A program made the translations under genes and the position numbers. A model generated the notes under the pieces. It saw only the letters and a program-made list of their open reading frames with translations. It was not told the origin of the DNA and made no database searches. Positions 36,301-45,143 of a DNA stretch of 64,000 nucleotides are shown here, piece by piece. Origin of the DNA: Candidatus Anammoximicrobium sp. (GTDB lineage: Bacteria; Planctomycetota; Planctomycetia; Pirellulales; Pirellulaceae); contig JAAYYU010000009.1 in assembly GCA_012515235.1 (NCBI GenBank), positions 1 to 64,000 of the forward strand, read 5' to 3'. How positions within the stretch are numbered: the first letter of the stretch is position 1; each line of letters begins with the position of its first letter.

Positions 36301-36408
36301 CTCGTCCAACACGCGGCGTTCTTCCGCCACGTCGCTGGGCGAGGAAACGAAGACGCGGATCAGCCTCACAGCTGTTGGCAAGTTCCTGTGTTTGGCGGTG
36401 GAAGTCAC
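33352..36408 (-). CDS. DGR variable protein: DUF4062 - NACHT NTPase - FGE/C-type-lectin domain
   Basis: A 1018-residue soluble protein that starts with GTG. Residues 14-180 are a DUF4062 domain (VRLIRVFVSSPSDVAEERRV), a TIR-like signalling or effector fold. Residues 285-500 are a NACHT-type NTPase with Walker A GGAGAGKST (293-301) and Walker B LIMLDGFDE (397-405). A helical region follows. Residues 782-1015 are a formylglycine-generating-enzyme/C-type-lectin fold (VPAGTYTVGG, YPVTNSQFRRF, LPSELEWEAAARG, GNVWEWCADA). Its last 46 residues are the variable repeat; residues 982, 983, 987, 992, 994, 995, 1000 and 1002-1004 differ from the template. The design is that of an NLR-like sensor or conflict protein with a lectin-fold sensing tip, so self/non-self or phage sensing is a fair guess. 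The lectin fold is used for binding here, not for making formylglycine. Confidence 0.9.
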   Translation of the reverse strand: MTSTAKHRNLPTAVRLIRVFVSSPSDVAEERRVLDEVVERINRTDVRAQDVRLELWKWEDDVVPQIGPRPQDVVDAQTPADYDVYLGMLACRFGTPTGRYGSGTEKEFRDALRRWGKTGKPWILFYFKTAKVALDEIDLDQYAQVRKFREEVQTRGLYATYEQVRGTAEAFFEQVDTHLRKIIAALVPRQPAGEVPGPTAETAPVPDAYRAWLARECSGVELLGLQDQQGRAVQLYQVYVPLTITDGTDGPQPGRTTGKAEALAALQRTGREAERKPELLMGQLAETSLYVEGGAGAGKSTFCRWVAHGVNAGQWPAREPAAPEGYRETFPEPLREHLPLLIRLRDFWIALPATPGGRGLSRSGLEDALHRWLDEKQPGQLSWACVSGHLQRGRVLIMLDGFDEVPIRVGPDDSAYHPRQMLLEGLADAVPHWTGQGNRVLVTSRPYGLNAVEARRLGLRSVTIADLDAPLQGLLVGRWFDALSPDAEQGAERAAEMRAHLAERAEVSPLVSSPMLLTALCVIFNQGKRLPRDKHELYDRILDNVLHNRYLDEQQEIPLVRNRLSVVAYGMHTGVGLDEDRETPQAEATTAEIERMIQRYRDQSPATEPGFRGAVQACDDLLTRSGVLLPRPGKRAGFHHFTFQDFLAAQLILERESDLAAFFRRRAVRQEWRSALSFVFTSLMSRNTLPDKGIRLLESLIEPLTLDALPLAVVVADCLEILAGRGVGLQARHVEQFRQLCLDAIERESPIEPRVELGLALGRMGDPRIAEDLREHTDPRAWVQVPAGTYTVGGGEAGYAIKPLKKQKFKVMQPFLISRYPVTNSQFRRFVQDGGYEQRECWSEEGWQWHEQGNVSEPEYRRETKWNGANQPVVGISFWEAEAFAHWAGGRLPSELEWEAAARGPQALVYPWGNDGQDGICNTDELKLQKTTPVGLFPRSRSKALGLEDLAGNVWEWCADAVEVKYPGQSYVGRVVRGGCWSDPSVYARSDYRDGNHPDDRYRDMGFRVVSAFSPGLA
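33363..33497 (-). repeat. DGR variable repeat (VR), C-terminal lectin tip
   Basis: The 135 bases that encode about residues 971-1016 of the DUF4062-NACHT-lectin protein, ending 8 bases before its stop codon. Compared with the template, ten codons differ. In eight of them Asn became Ser, Asp or Tyr (six single-base Asn changes to Asp or Tyr elsewhere in the repeat, plus adjacent Ser and Asp after GGCW); one Arg became Gly and one Gln became Arg. All changes come from template adenines. Variable and invariant residues alternate as they do on ligand-binding loops of known DGR lectin proteins. Confidence 0.93.
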
Positions 36409-36426
36409 GGCGGGCCTCGGAGTGAG

Positions 36427-36527
36427 ATGGGGTCAGGCTTACAGAATTCAATTTTGGCCGAGCAGGCTCGCTCCACATGGCTGGCCTGACCATCGGCCAA
36501 AACTGAATTCTGTAAGCCTGACCCCAT
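36427..36527 (+). repeat. Dispersed 31-nt-loop hairpin, copy B
   Basis: The arms 36427-36461 and 36493-36527 are 35 bases with one mismatch. They open ATGGGGTCAGGCTTACAG and end TTTTGGCCGA. The 31-base loop begins GCAGGCTCGC on the plus strand. It sits 18 bases upstream of the GTG start of the DGR variable protein and 12 bases from the stop of the next gene, so any promoter of the variable gene must lie in or beyond it. It is in the opposite orientation to copy A, and the two bracket the DGR cassette. Confidence 0.85.
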
Positions 36528-36539
36528 TTCATCCGGCCC

Positions 36540-38729
36540 TCACGGGCCCTGGCGCACGTGGATCAAGACGGCGTCGTCTCCGGGGATGGCGATTTTGGCC
36601 CCGTCGCCGGTCAATTGGCGCACGTCCACGACGGTGGCAGCCTGCTGGCCGGAATTGTCGGACGGCGCGGTTGGCGCAGGCAACCGGACGGCGGTGGCCG
36701 GTTGCGTCAAGGGATGCGGCAGCTTGTCGGGGTGCAGCACGCAGGTGACTTCGCGCGGGCTCTGATCCAGGTTGGCCAGCAGCAGATAGGCTTCCCCGGC
36801 GCGGCTGTAGACGGCGGAGGCGCAGCGGGCGTCGGACAAGCGGACCGCCTGATTGCGCCAGTCGGCGAACCGATAGGACCGGAGGTCGCCGAGAGGTTTC
36901 AACAAGGGCAGGAGTTCGAAGGTCTCCTCGCTGGCCGGCCAGGGTGTTACGCCGCCCAGGAAGGCCTCCAGCGCAAACAGCCGGTGCAGTCGCCGCGGGG
37001 CGTTCTTGTCAATGGTGCCGTAGCTGATGACGCCGCGCGGCAGGGCGCTTACCAGGTTCCATTCCAGGGGCAGATCCTGCATGTCCGGAGCCCGATCGGT
37101 CCATTTCCGGTAGCCCCATTCCGTCGCGACGACATAATCCGCAAAGTTCTCGGTGGCATACATCGGCGTGGTCGTGTTGTGGATGATCACCAGGCCGTCC
37201 CGGCCGACGCGATTCCGGGTCCACTCCATCAAATCCAGCAATTCGTCGATGTCCCAGTGGCCCTTGGCCGGCGCTGCGCCGCCGGGGCCGTTCGCTGGCG
37301 TCGCCTTGGCCGGCGCGGGCTGCGCGCCGGTCTCGTGCAGGGGATTGCCGCACCAGAGGGCGACGTTCCAGTCGTAGTACACGCCGTCCAGCGGGTGGTT
37401 CTGGAGCACTCGGTCGATCGAGAACTTCAGGAATTCAAGCCAGCCGGAGCGCAGGCACATCTGCGCGCCGAACTCGGCGTTGGGGCGGTAGAAGTTGTGC
37501 CGCAATTCGCCTTTGCGGTTCTTCCGTCCCCACGCCTCGCCGTGCTCTTGAAACTCCTTGGTGCTGGGATGCAGCTCTTTGTTCGAGAAATACGTCGCCG
37601 TCCGAATGCCCGCCTGGCGGCAATCCTTCAAGACCTTGTCGTAACGCTCCATGTCCGGGTAAGGAGGGTAGGAACCGTCGCGCCAGAACAGACCGTCGCT
37701 GTAGTAGTCGCCGTCGTTGTGACAGTGGACCGTCTGGATGCCCTTCTCCGCCCACCGCCGAATCGCGTCCGTCGACACCCAGTCGCCGCGATTGCGGTTG
37801 AACGAAGTGTGCAGCCACGGCCGGTGGGCGCGGCCGTCGAGGATCGGGACTGCCAGGTAGAAGTCAAAGACGCTGGCCTCCGGCAACACGAATCCCTCGT
37901 CGCCGCTGGACAGCGGGGCAATCGAGAGTGCCAAGCCGGCCGGGTTCTCGCTGGCCTGCAGCGCGCACCGGCCCTGGCCCCGGCGGCCGGCCAGTTGCAG
38001 GTCCCATTGCCCAAGATCGGAGCCTACGAACCACTCCAGACCTTCGACGCCGGGATCTGCAAAGAGCATCGAACGTGGCACGTGCCGCGTCTGCAGCCCC
38101 TTGTCGGACTCCTGGCCCAAACGCAACTTGCCCCACACGTTGCTCCCGAACGAGAACGGCGGGACGCCGTCATCCTCCGTCCGGCCGTCCCGATAGCCGT
38201 AGTGCGAAAGACTGGGAGCAAGCGTCGTGGCCAGCGGGCAGACTTCCCGCACCCGGACGCCGGTCGGCGCCAGCAGCTGTCTGCGAATCTTGACGTAGCC
38301 CCAGCGGTACTGGAGCGTCGTCTTGACCCGCAACGCCGAGGCCCGTCCATCCGGGTGCCGCAGCCCGCACTCGACCGTCACGATCTCATGCAGGCCTTCG
38401 CGCCGGTGCGTGACGGCCGGGGCCGAGTCCCAGCGATCCGAGAGCAGGGCTCCGCGGTCATCCTGGACGCGGGTCTCCACGGGCTGGACCAGCAAGTTGG
38501 CGGCCTTTCCGTGAGTCAGTGCGATCCGCGTGACGGCACCCCCTTTCTTCAAATCCTGCTCGACCACATAGTACGGCGTGCGCAGGGTCAAGAGGCCCGC
38601 CGTATCGTCGCGCTCGACCGTGTAGGCTTGAGGCCAAGTGCGAGGCGGTTGCGGGCCGGATTGCTCGGCAAGCGCCCCCGCCGCGGAAACCAGGATCGTG
38701 AGGAAACTGAGACTGAAGGCGTGCGTCAT
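36540..38729 (-). CDS. Secreted TIM-barrel glycoside hydrolase-like protein
   Basis: A 729-residue protein with a signal peptide (cut near GALAEQ). A beta-sandwich N-terminal half is followed by a barrel-like region with HRPWLHTSFNRNRGDW, QTVHCHNDGDYYSDGLFW, HPLDGVYYDWNVALW and LVIIHNTTTPMYA. The Asp in VYYDWN is a candidate catalytic residue by analogy with alpha-galactosidase-type barrels. No CAZy family is assigned with confidence. AAAGGAG precedes the ATG. Its stop codon is only 12 bases from hairpin copy B, so read-through could drive the DGR variable gene downstream. Confidence 0.65.
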   Translation of the reverse strand: MTHAFSLSFLTILVSAAGALAEQSGPQPPRTWPQAYTVERDDTAGLLTLRTPYYVVEQDLKKGGAVTRIALTHGKAANLLVQPVETRVQDDRGALLSDRWDSAPAVTHRREGLHEIVTVECGLRHPDGRASALRVKTTLQYRWGYVKIRRQLLAPTGVRVREVCPLATTLAPSLSHYGYRDGRTEDDGVPPFSFGSNVWGKLRLGQESDKGLQTRHVPRSMLFADPGVEGLEWFVGSDLGQWDLQLAGRRGQGRCALQASENPAGLALSIAPLSSGDEGFVLPEASVFDFYLAVPILDGRAHRPWLHTSFNRNRGDWVSTDAIRRWAEKGIQTVHCHNDGDYYSDGLFWRDGSYPPYPDMERYDKVLKDCRQAGIRTATYFSNKELHPSTKEFQEHGEAWGRKNRKGELRHNFYRPNAEFGAQMCLRSGWLEFLKFSIDRVLQNHPLDGVYYDWNVALWCGNPLHETGAQPAPAKATPANGPGGAAPAKGHWDIDELLDLMEWTRNRVGRDGLVIIHNTTTPMYATENFADYVVATEWGYRKWTDRAPDMQDLPLEWNLVSALPRGVISYGTIDKNAPRRLHRLFALEAFLGGVTPWPASEETFELLPLLKPLGDLRSYRFADWRNQAVRLSDARCASAVYSRAGEAYLLLANLDQSPREVTCVLHPDKLPHPLTQPATAVRLPAPTAPSDNSGQQAATVVDVRQLTGDGAKIAIPGDDAVLIHVRQGP

Positions 38730-39186
38730 GGGAAAGCTCCTTTCATTCCAGCTTGGGACGGCCCTGTCCGACAGGATACAAACCGAAGCGGGGTTCGGCT
38801 ATCCGGCTGCGCAAGGAACTCGCAGAACAAGCCCAGACGTCCCGTCCGGCCGGATTCCCGAAGTCTCGACGCGGTCCGCGCGAATCTGGACGCCGTTGCG
38901 GGCGAGTGCGAATTCCCGCCGGCTGCGGGGGAAGCTGGAGGATCCCGTTTGCCGTCCCGCGCCGGATCGCCTGGCCTGCCGGGCTCTGCCCCCCCGTCCC
39001 GTTCGAGGCCGGGGAGGTCGGCCGGCGCGCCCGTTTGGCGTGCCGCGTCTGTCATTGACAAGTTCTTGCGGACGCTTGAAAATCAGCAAGGATATCATTC
39101 CGATCCGACTCGTCGGTCCCCGCCGTGGAAGACGAGTACCAACCAATCGATAGCACCGCAGAATCCTAAGGAACGGAGCAACGCCC
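38730..39186. other. Divergent intergenic region (457 bases)
   Basis: This region lies between the leftward hydrolase gene and the rightward metallopeptidase gene. No gene is supported. The left part is Arg/Pro-rich in all frames. The right part (from about 39050) is AT-richer and contains the promoter-like site listed at 39055-39083. Confidence 0.4.
39055..39083 (+). promoter_or_regulatory. Possible sigma-70-type promoter
   Basis: A perfect TTGACA at 39055-39060 is followed, after 17 bases, by GAAAAT (39078-39083), a weak -10 match. It is oriented toward the metallopeptidase gene at 39187, about 100 bases downstream. Housekeeping promoters in this phylum are poorly characterised, so the call is tentative. 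Confidence 0.3.
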
Positions 39187-40062
39187 ATGCGATGGCAAGG
39201 CCGGAGACAGAGTGACAACGTGGAGGACCGACGAGGCCTGCCAGGGCGCCGACTGGCCGTAGGCGGCGGTTTGGGCACTATGGTCCTGGTCCTGGTGGTC
39301 ATGTTCTTGGGCGGCGATCCTCAGGCCCTGCTGCAGCAAATGCAGCCGCCGGCCGGCGGTCCGGCGGCCGATCAGGCGGCGGGGCCGCAGCAGGTTGATC
39401 CGGCCCAACAGCCGCTGAGAGAGTTTGTGGCGGTGGTGCTGGCGGACATCGAAGACGTCTGGAACGACTTGTTCCAGCAGCAGGTCGGCGAGAAGTATCG
39501 CGAGCCCAAGCTGGTGCTGTACACCGACCAGGTCGAATCGGCGTGCGGATTCGGCAGCGCGGCGATGGGGCCGTTCTACTGTCCGGGGGACGAAAAGGTC
39601 TATCTGGATCTGGGCTTCTGTGAGGAGATGAAAACGAAGTATCAAGCGCCCGGCGATTTCGCAGTCGCCTACGTTCTGGCGCACGAAGTCGGTCACCACG
39701 TGCAAAAACTGGTCGGCTATATGGAACTCGTCGACAAACAACGGGGGCGAGTCAGCAAGGCCGAGCAGAATCAGTTGTCGGTGCGGCTGGAGTTACAGGC
39801 GGACTATCTGGCCGGCGTCTGGGCCCACCACGCCGAGCGGACGAAGCGAATCCTGGAGTCGGGCGACGTCGACGAAGCCCTGGGCGCCGCCAGCGCCGTG
39901 GGCGACGACCGGCTGCAGAAGCAAGCCCAGGGATACGTCGTCCCGGATTCCTTCACGCACGGCACTTCCGCCCAGCGTTCGAAGTGGTTCCGCCTGGGGT
40001 TGCAGACGGGCAGTTTCGAGGGCGCAAAGGCTCTGTTTGAACTGCCCGAATCACAACTGTAG
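39187..40062 (+). CDS. YpfJ-family neutral zinc metallopeptidase
   Basis: A 291-residue protein. A basic N-terminus (MRWQGRRQSDNVEDRRG) is followed by one membrane segment (TMVLVLVVMFLGG, about 31-43) and a Gln/Pro/Ala linker. The peptidase domain has HEVGHH (His166, Glu167, His170), the zinc-binding HExxH, with LQADYLAGVWAHHA downstream as the third-ligand region. The motifs CGFGSAAMGPFYCPGDEKVYLDL and YVVPDSFTHGTSAQRSKWF are typical of the family. Its substrate is unknown. The family's usual length is 280-300 residues. Confidence 0.9.
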   Translation: MRWQGRRQSDNVEDRRGLPGRRLAVGGGLGTMVLVLVVMFLGGDPQALLQQMQPPAGGPAADQAAGPQQVDPAQQPLREFVAVVLADIEDVWNDLFQQQVGEKYREPKLVLYTDQVESACGFGSAAMGPFYCPGDEKVYLDLGFCEEMKTKYQAPGDFAVAYVLAHEVGHHVQKLVGYMELVDKQRGRVSKAEQNQLSVRLELQADYLAGVWAHHAERTKRILESGDVDEALGAASAVGDDRLQKQAQGYVVPDSFTHGTSAQRSKWFRLGLQTGSFEGAKALFELPESQL

Positions 40063-40085
40063 CCGGCACCGGCGGCGAGCGAGGC

Positions 40086-42818
40086 CTATGGATTGCCGAT
40101 TTGGAGGTCGTCCAGGAAGAACGCCGTCTTGTCGCTGGCCATGCTGCACCAGCCGACCCAGGTGAAGTTCTTGAACTCGGTGCTGGCCACCGCCAGGCCG
40201 GGGAAACGGCGCGGCGGCTCGCCCGGCAGTTGGACGGTGAGGTCCCATTTGCCGTCGGTGTCGGCGCCGACCCGGGCGGTAATCTCGACGTGGAGCCACT
40301 GGTCGGTGGGCAGATCCAGCAGCGGGCGGCCGCCCACCGTCAGCTTGCCGTCCTGGATCCACAGGGAAGGTCCGACGCGATAAGGGTTCACGTCCCAACT
40401 CCGCCACTCGTGGAACAGGATCGCGCCGGGCTCCAGCCGCAGGGCGAAGCGACAGCGGGCCGAGCCGGCCGTGTAGTTCGGCTTGTAGACCAGGTGCGGA
40501 TTGAATCGGGCTTGCAGGCCGGGGGCGTCCTGAATCTTGACGCTTCGCCGGCCGCCCGCGGCGGTTTCCTCCGTCACGCCGATCGCATCGCCCTTCTTTT
40601 CGACGTTCGCCTCGGCGTCCGCGGGCGGAGCGCCCACGGGCGTGAACTCGAAATCGTCTTTGATTTCCAGCGGCGGCGGAGGCGGGGGCGGCGGGGCAAA
40701 CTCCACGGGCGGATACGTGAATCCCCGGGGGATGGCAACCCAGGCGGCGTCGCCGTACAGCCCCGCCTGCGAGTAGTCGAACGGCTTGAAACCGATCTTG
40801 GCGGCGGGCGAGTTGGGCTGGAGCCGGAAGTCTCCGTCGGCCGGGGCCACGAACTGCGGATCCGCGACGATCGAACCCTTGTCCCAGCCCTTGGCCTGTC
40901 GCTGGGCCAGCGACAGGCCCTGGAAGTCCACCGGTTTGCCCGAGGCGTCGAAGTACAGATTGTTCTCGAACTTGACGTTGTCGTCGTTGATGCGGCCCGC
41001 CGCGGCCAGCGGCCCTTCGTCCCAGTACACCAGGTTGTTCGCAAACGTGAACGACACGTGCTCCTCCACTCGCGAACGCTGGATCTGGCCGTCCATGCTG
41101 TACGCCAGGATGTTGTTGCGGACAACGTTTTCGCGGCCGTAGTGCTGGTGGTAAGTCCCCGTTTTGACGCGGTAGACGAGGTTGTTTGCCAGGACGATGC
41201 CCGAGCTGCCCTCGTCGTTGTACAGCCCCCAGCCGCCGCGGCCGTAGCGGTCGTATGAGTACACGTCGTGAATCACGTTGTTGCTGATCGTCGTGCCGTG
41301 CGCCAGGCCCAGCGTGTACACGCCGCCCATGTCGCTCAACATGCCCCAGCCCAAGTGATGGATGTGATTGAACTCGATCTTGTTTTCCAGCGACACGGTC
41401 GGCCGATAGCCCCAACTCCAGCCGACCGAAACGCCCGTGTAGAACTGGTCGCTGAGGTCGTTGTGCGTCACCCGGTTGTGGCCGCTGTGGCCGATCCACA
41501 CCCCGATGGCCCCGTGGTGGATGCGGGCCGCGGCGTGGACGATGTTGTTGTCGCAGGTGATGTGGCTGGTGTGCGTGTCCGGCTTGGCGGGATCGATTTT
41601 GGTGTCCCCGATCATCACGCCGCCGCCGCCCAGGTCGTCCAGCCAGCAGCGCTGGATGCGGCAGTCGCGGCAGGCGCGGCGGAACCAGACGGCGTGCATG
41701 CCGACGTGTTTCACCTCGCAGCCTTCGATCGCCACGCCGCGGGCCCCGTCCACCTGGATCGCCGCCGGCACGGTGACTTCCGCCTGGCCGTCGGCATGGC
41801 CCGTCGGCGGCAGCACGTACTGGCCGTGCTGGAAGCTCAGGCCCTGGATCGTCAGGTGCTCGACTAACCGGCCTGCGTCGGGCTCGCCCGCAATCTGCAC
41901 GAACTGGTCCAGCTTCGGGGCGATCACCTCCGCCGTGGTCATGTCCTCATCCGCACGCGGCAGGTAGGCCAGTGTCCCGTCGCGGTCCAGGAACCACTCG
42001 CCCGGCTGGTCCAACGCGGCCCGGAAGTTCTCCAGGTGATAGCGGCAATTGGGGCCCCAGTAGGCAAATCCCCAGGGCACGCCCGCCGTGACGACCACCG
42101 CGCCGGCGGCCGGATCGAGGCCCGCCAGTCGCGAGCGGGACACCTCCCAGGAATGATACGTGACCAGCGTCACGTCGCTCAGCCGCTCCTGGGGCACGCC
42201 GCTCAGCGGCTCGATGTCTTCGGGCCGCGCGCGAAAGGCGCGGTTGGTCAGATCGGCCGGTTGTTTCGTGGCCGGATCGACGCCCCGATTCAGCTTGGCC
42301 AGTACGTAGTAGTAGAACTTGTTGGGACTCCGCGCCCGGACGGCCCGGCGGCCGTTGACCCAGAGCTGCTCGAAGTACCACTGGCCCGCGGCCACCTCCG
42401 GAACCTGAGCCGTCCACACGCCGTCGGCACCGCGCGTGAACCCCGTGATCGGGCGGCCGCCGGTGAAACGAGGCGACGCGCCCGGCGCGGCCTCGTAGCG
42501 GATCGGATGCTCGGCCGAGCCGCTGTCGTCCGGAGTCAGCGCCAGCGGCTGGTCCATCACGTATTGGCCGTCGGCCACCCGGATCTGCACCGCTTCGCCA
42601 AGCGGTCCTTGGGCCTTGAGTTTGCGGACGGCGTCGCGTGCGCCGGTCAGTGTGGCCAGCGGGCCGTCGGTCCGGTCCGCGTTGGGCTCAGCCAGCCGGC
42701 CCGACCAGGCGTCGTTGCCGTTGGGAGCCACGTGCAGCGTGGCGGCGGGCGAAGAATTCCAGGCGGCCAGGACGATTGCCATCGCCGGGCCGAACGAGTG
42801 TTTCCAGATCGAACGCAT
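40086..42818 (-). CDS. Secreted right-handed parallel beta-helix protein with C-terminal lectin-like domain
   Basis: A 910-residue protein with a signal peptide (cut near SPAATL) and a DUF1565-like start ([19 protein letters not shown]). Parallel beta-helix coils fill residues 280-650 ([50 protein letters not shown]). After a Pro-rich break ([16 protein letters not shown]) comes a beta-sandwich of about 200 residues, like DUF1080/laminin-G modules ([13 protein letters not shown]). Such proteins cut or bind acidic or sulfated polysaccharides; the catalytic class cannot be assigned. An AGGAGG site precedes the ATG. Confidence 0.85.
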   Translation of the reverse strand: MRSIWKHSFGPAMAIVLAAWNSSPAATLHVAPNGNDAWSGRLAEPNADRTDGPLATLTGARDAVRKLKAQGPLGEAVQIRVADGQYVMDQPLALTPDDSGSAEHPIRYEAAPGASPRFTGGRPITGFTRGADGVWTAQVPEVAAGQWYFEQLWVNGRRAVRARSPNKFYYYVLAKLNRGVDPATKQPADLTNRAFRARPEDIEPLSGVPQERLSDVTLVTYHSWEVSRSRLAGLDPAAGAVVVTAGVPWGFAYWGPNCRYHLENFRAALDQPGEWFLDRDGTLAYLPRADEDMTTAEVIAPKLDQFVQIAGEPDAGRLVEHLTIQGLSFQHGQYVLPPTGHADGQAEVTVPAAIQVDGARGVAIEGCEVKHVGMHAVWFRRACRDCRIQRCWLDDLGGGGVMIGDTKIDPAKPDTHTSHITCDNNIVHAAARIHHGAIGVWIGHSGHNRVTHNDLSDQFYTGVSVGWSWGYRPTVSLENKIEFNHIHHLGWGMLSDMGGVYTLGLAHGTTISNNVIHDVYSYDRYGRGGWGLYNDEGSSGIVLANNLVYRVKTGTYHQHYGRENVVRNNILAYSMDGQIQRSRVEEHVSFTFANNLVYWDEGPLAAAGRINDDNVKFENNLYFDASGKPVDFQGLSLAQRQAKGWDKGSIVADPQFVAPADGDFRLQPNSPAAKIGFKPFDYSQAGLYGDAAWVAIPRGFTYPPVEFAPPPPPPPPLEIKDDFEFTPVGAPPADAEANVEKKGDAIGVTEETAAGGRRSVKIQDAPGLQARFNPHLVYKPNYTAGSARCRFALRLEPGAILFHEWRSWDVNPYRVGPSLWIQDGKLTVGGRPLLDLPTDQWLHVEITARVGADTDGKWDLTVQLPGEPPRRFPGLAVASTEFKNFTWVGWCSMASDKTAFFLDDLQIGNP

Positions 42819-42891
42819 CGCCGATTCCTCCTGAACTGAAAATAGGCAAGGCCGCGCCGCAAGCCCGGCTCTGCAAACGAACCGAGCCCCT

Positions 42892-43470
42892 TCAGCGCGG
42901 CGTGTCGTCGCTCAACTGGGCCAGCAGCCAGGCGCGGGCCGCGCGCCAATCGTTTTTGACCGTGGCCGGTGAAACGCCCAGCGTATGCGCCGTCTCGTCG
43001 ATATTCAAGCCGCCGAAGAAACGCAACTCGACGACCCGCGCGTGCCGTTCGTTCAGCCGGGCCAATTCCGCCAGCAGGTCGTCCAGCGCCACGATGTCCA
43101 CAGGATCCCGCTCTTTCGCCAGACCGACGGTCTCCAGCAGCGGCACCTCGCGGCGTCCCGCGCCGCGTTTTTCGGCCGCCTTGGCGCGGGCATGGTCCAC
43201 CAGGATCCGCCGCATCATGCCGGCGGCCACCGCACAGAAGTGGGCGCGGCCCTGCCATTGGACGCGCGACTGATCGACCATCCGCAGAAAGGCTTCATGC
43301 ACCAGCGCCGTCGGCTGCAGCGTGTGATCGCGGCGCTCGCCACGCAGTTTCTGGGCGGCGATGGCCTTCAATTCGTCGTAGACCAGCGGCAACAACGCTT
43401 CCAGCGAACCGCGCTGCCCTTGGCACGCCTCCAGCAACAGCCGCGTTGTCTCGCCCTGACCGTCCGACAT
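42892..43470 (-). CDS. ECF sigma factor (planctomycete-type)
   Basis: A 192-residue sigma-70-like regulator. Region 2 covers [39 protein letters not shown] with [16 protein letters not shown] after it. Region 4 is at the end: [38 protein letters not shown]. It belongs to the Rhodopirellula-type ECF branch that is abundant in Planctomycetes. The start at 43470 ([12 protein letters not shown]) is chosen because the longer frame has no homology. No anti-sigma gene sits beside it. It could control the adjacent beta-helix gene 73 bases downstream. Confidence 0.88.
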   Translation of the reverse strand: MSDGQGETTRLLLEACQGQRGSLEALLPLVYDELKAIAAQKLRGERRDHTLQPTALVHEAFLRMVDQSRVQWQGRAHFCAVAAGMMRRILVDHARAKAAEKRGAGRREVPLLETVGLAKERDPVDIVALDDLLAELARLNERHARVVELRFFGGLNIDETAHTLGVSPATVKNDWRAARAWLLAQLSDDTPR

Positions 43471-43715
43471 GCTTGGAAACCCGAACGCTGACCGCGGGAC
43501 AAGCCCCGCTGCGACGCACTCTACGCCGCCACCAGTATACACGACGGCCGCGCGACGAGAAACCACGCTGCTGGCTGGCGCGGGACGATGTTCAAGATGG
43601 TGGACGCAGTGAGCGGGACGATGGCTGGTTCTGAACAGGGCTCCGCGCTGGCAAGCAGCGTGGTGGCCGAAATCCGGGAAGTGGTTTCGGCCGCCGTTGC
43701 TACGGATGGGCTCCT

Positions 43716-45131
43716 TCAGCGGACGAGGAACATCGGCAGCGAAGGAAGCCAGGCGGCGGCGCTGGGCGGCGGATGCTTGGTGAAAGACAGCATCAGCAGG
43801 GCCACGTTCATGTAGATCACAATGCCCAGGATGTCCACGATCCCGGCCACAAACGGATTGCTCATCAACGCCGGATCCAGGCCGATGCGTTTGAAAAACA
43901 GCGGCAGCACCGATCCGGACAGGGTACCGCACAGGACGACCAGCAGCAGCGTACAGGCGACGACGGCGCCCGACAAGAAATCGCCGGCCAGAAGGGAAGC
44001 CGCGACGAGCCCGATCAGGCTGAGAAAGCCGCCCAACAACAAGCCCATCACCAACTCGCGACGAACGACCCGGTACCAGTCGCGCAATTTGACGTCGCCG
44101 GTGGCCAGGCCCGTAATCACCAGGGTGGCCGACTGATTGCCCGAGTTGCCGCCTGCGGAAATCACCAGGGGAATAAACAGCACCAGCCAGGAAAACTCCT
44201 CGATGGCCTTCAAGTAACGTTCCAGCGCGAACGCCGTAGTCAGGGCGGCGGCAAACAGGATGGTCAGCCACAGGCCGCGCTTCCAGCTGAGCGTGAACAC
44301 GGACGTCCGCAGGTAGCTTTCTTCCAACGGCGCCACGCCGGCGATCCGCTGCGCGTCCTCGACCGCTTCTTCCCGCATGACGTCGATCACGTCGTCGTGC
44401 GTCACGATGCCCAGCATCTGATGTTCGTCGTCCACGACCGGGATGGCCAGGAAATCGTAGCGGGCGACTTTGGCAGCCACCTCCTCCTGGTCGTCCAAGA
44501 CATGGACCGCCGTCACGTCGGACTCCATCAGTTCCGACAGCCGTGTTTCCGGGCGGGTCATGGACGAGACCAACTGGCGGGCCGAAACGACGCCCCGGAG
44601 ATGGTTCGCATCGTCGACCACGTACAAGTAGTACAGCGTCTCCAATTCTTCGGCCTGCCGGCTCAATTCGGAAAGCGCTTCCCGGACCGTCAAGTTCTCG
44701 CCCAGTTTGGCGAAGTCCGTGGTCATGACCGCGCCGGCCGTGCTTTCGGGATAGGCCTGCAGCCGCAAGATGTCGCGCCGGTCGTCGGCCGGCAACAGCG
44801 GCATGATTTCCCGGACCACGGCTTCGTCCGCGTCCTGCAGCAAGTCGACGCGGTCGTCGGGGGACATCTCGGCGACCAGTTCGGCGACCTCTTGCCGATC
44901 CTGCGTCTCCAGGATTTCCACCTGCTTTTCCGACGGAAAGAAACCGAAGATTTCCTCCCGGACTTCCGGCTGGGCGTACTGCAACACGCGCCAGATTTCA
45001 TCCGCGCTCAAGCCTTCCATGAACTCGGCCGTCCGCGCCGGGTGCAGCGCCGAGCAGAATTCGCGCAGCTCCGCCTCGTTGTTCTCGGCCAACATCTCGC
45101 GGAGTTCGGGGAGATACAGTGTGTTGATCAT
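43716..45131 (-). CDS. mgtE: Magnesium transporter MgtE
   Basis: A 471-residue inner-membrane channel for Mg2+. The N domain (ADEIWRVLQYAQPEVREEIF) and two CBS domains (GAVMTTDFAKLGENLTVREAL and MESDVTAVHVLDDQEEVA) sense Mg2+ in the cytoplasm. The membrane part has five helices with the family filter region ISAGGNSGNQSATLVITGL and a C-terminal GIVDILGIVIYMNVA. Length and order are normal. The ATG at 45131 has no clear Shine-Dalgarno; the HtrA gene ends 12 bases upstream, so co-transcription is likely. Confidence 0.94.
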   Translation of the reverse strand: MINTLYLPELREMLAENNEAELREFCSALHPARTAEFMEGLSADEIWRVLQYAQPEVREEIFGFFPSEKQVEILETQDRQEVAELVAEMSPDDRVDLLQDADEAVVREIMPLLPADDRRDILRLQAYPESTAGAVMTTDFAKLGENLTVREALSELSRQAEELETLYYLYVVDDANHLRGVVSARQLVSSMTRPETRLSELMESDVTAVHVLDDQEEVAAKVARYDFLAIPVVDDEHQMLGIVTHDDVIDVMREEAVEDAQRIAGVAPLEESYLRTSVFTLSWKRGLWLTILFAAALTTAFALERYLKAIEEFSWLVLFIPLVISAGGNSGNQSATLVITGLATGDVKLRDWYRVVRRELVMGLLLGGFLSLIGLVAASLLAGDFLSGAVVACTLLLVVLCGTLSGSVLPLFFKRIGLDPALMSNPFVAGIVDILGIVIYMNVALLMLSFTKHPPPSAAAWLPSLPMFLVR

Positions 45132-45143
45132 AAGAAGGGCGAT

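Noticed and set aside
33418-36489. A 1023-codon open frame on the plus strand opposite the DGR variable gene
   Set aside because: Its translation is Arg/Gln/His-rich with no domain. The minus strand carries three recognisable domains. It is a high-GC antisense shadow.
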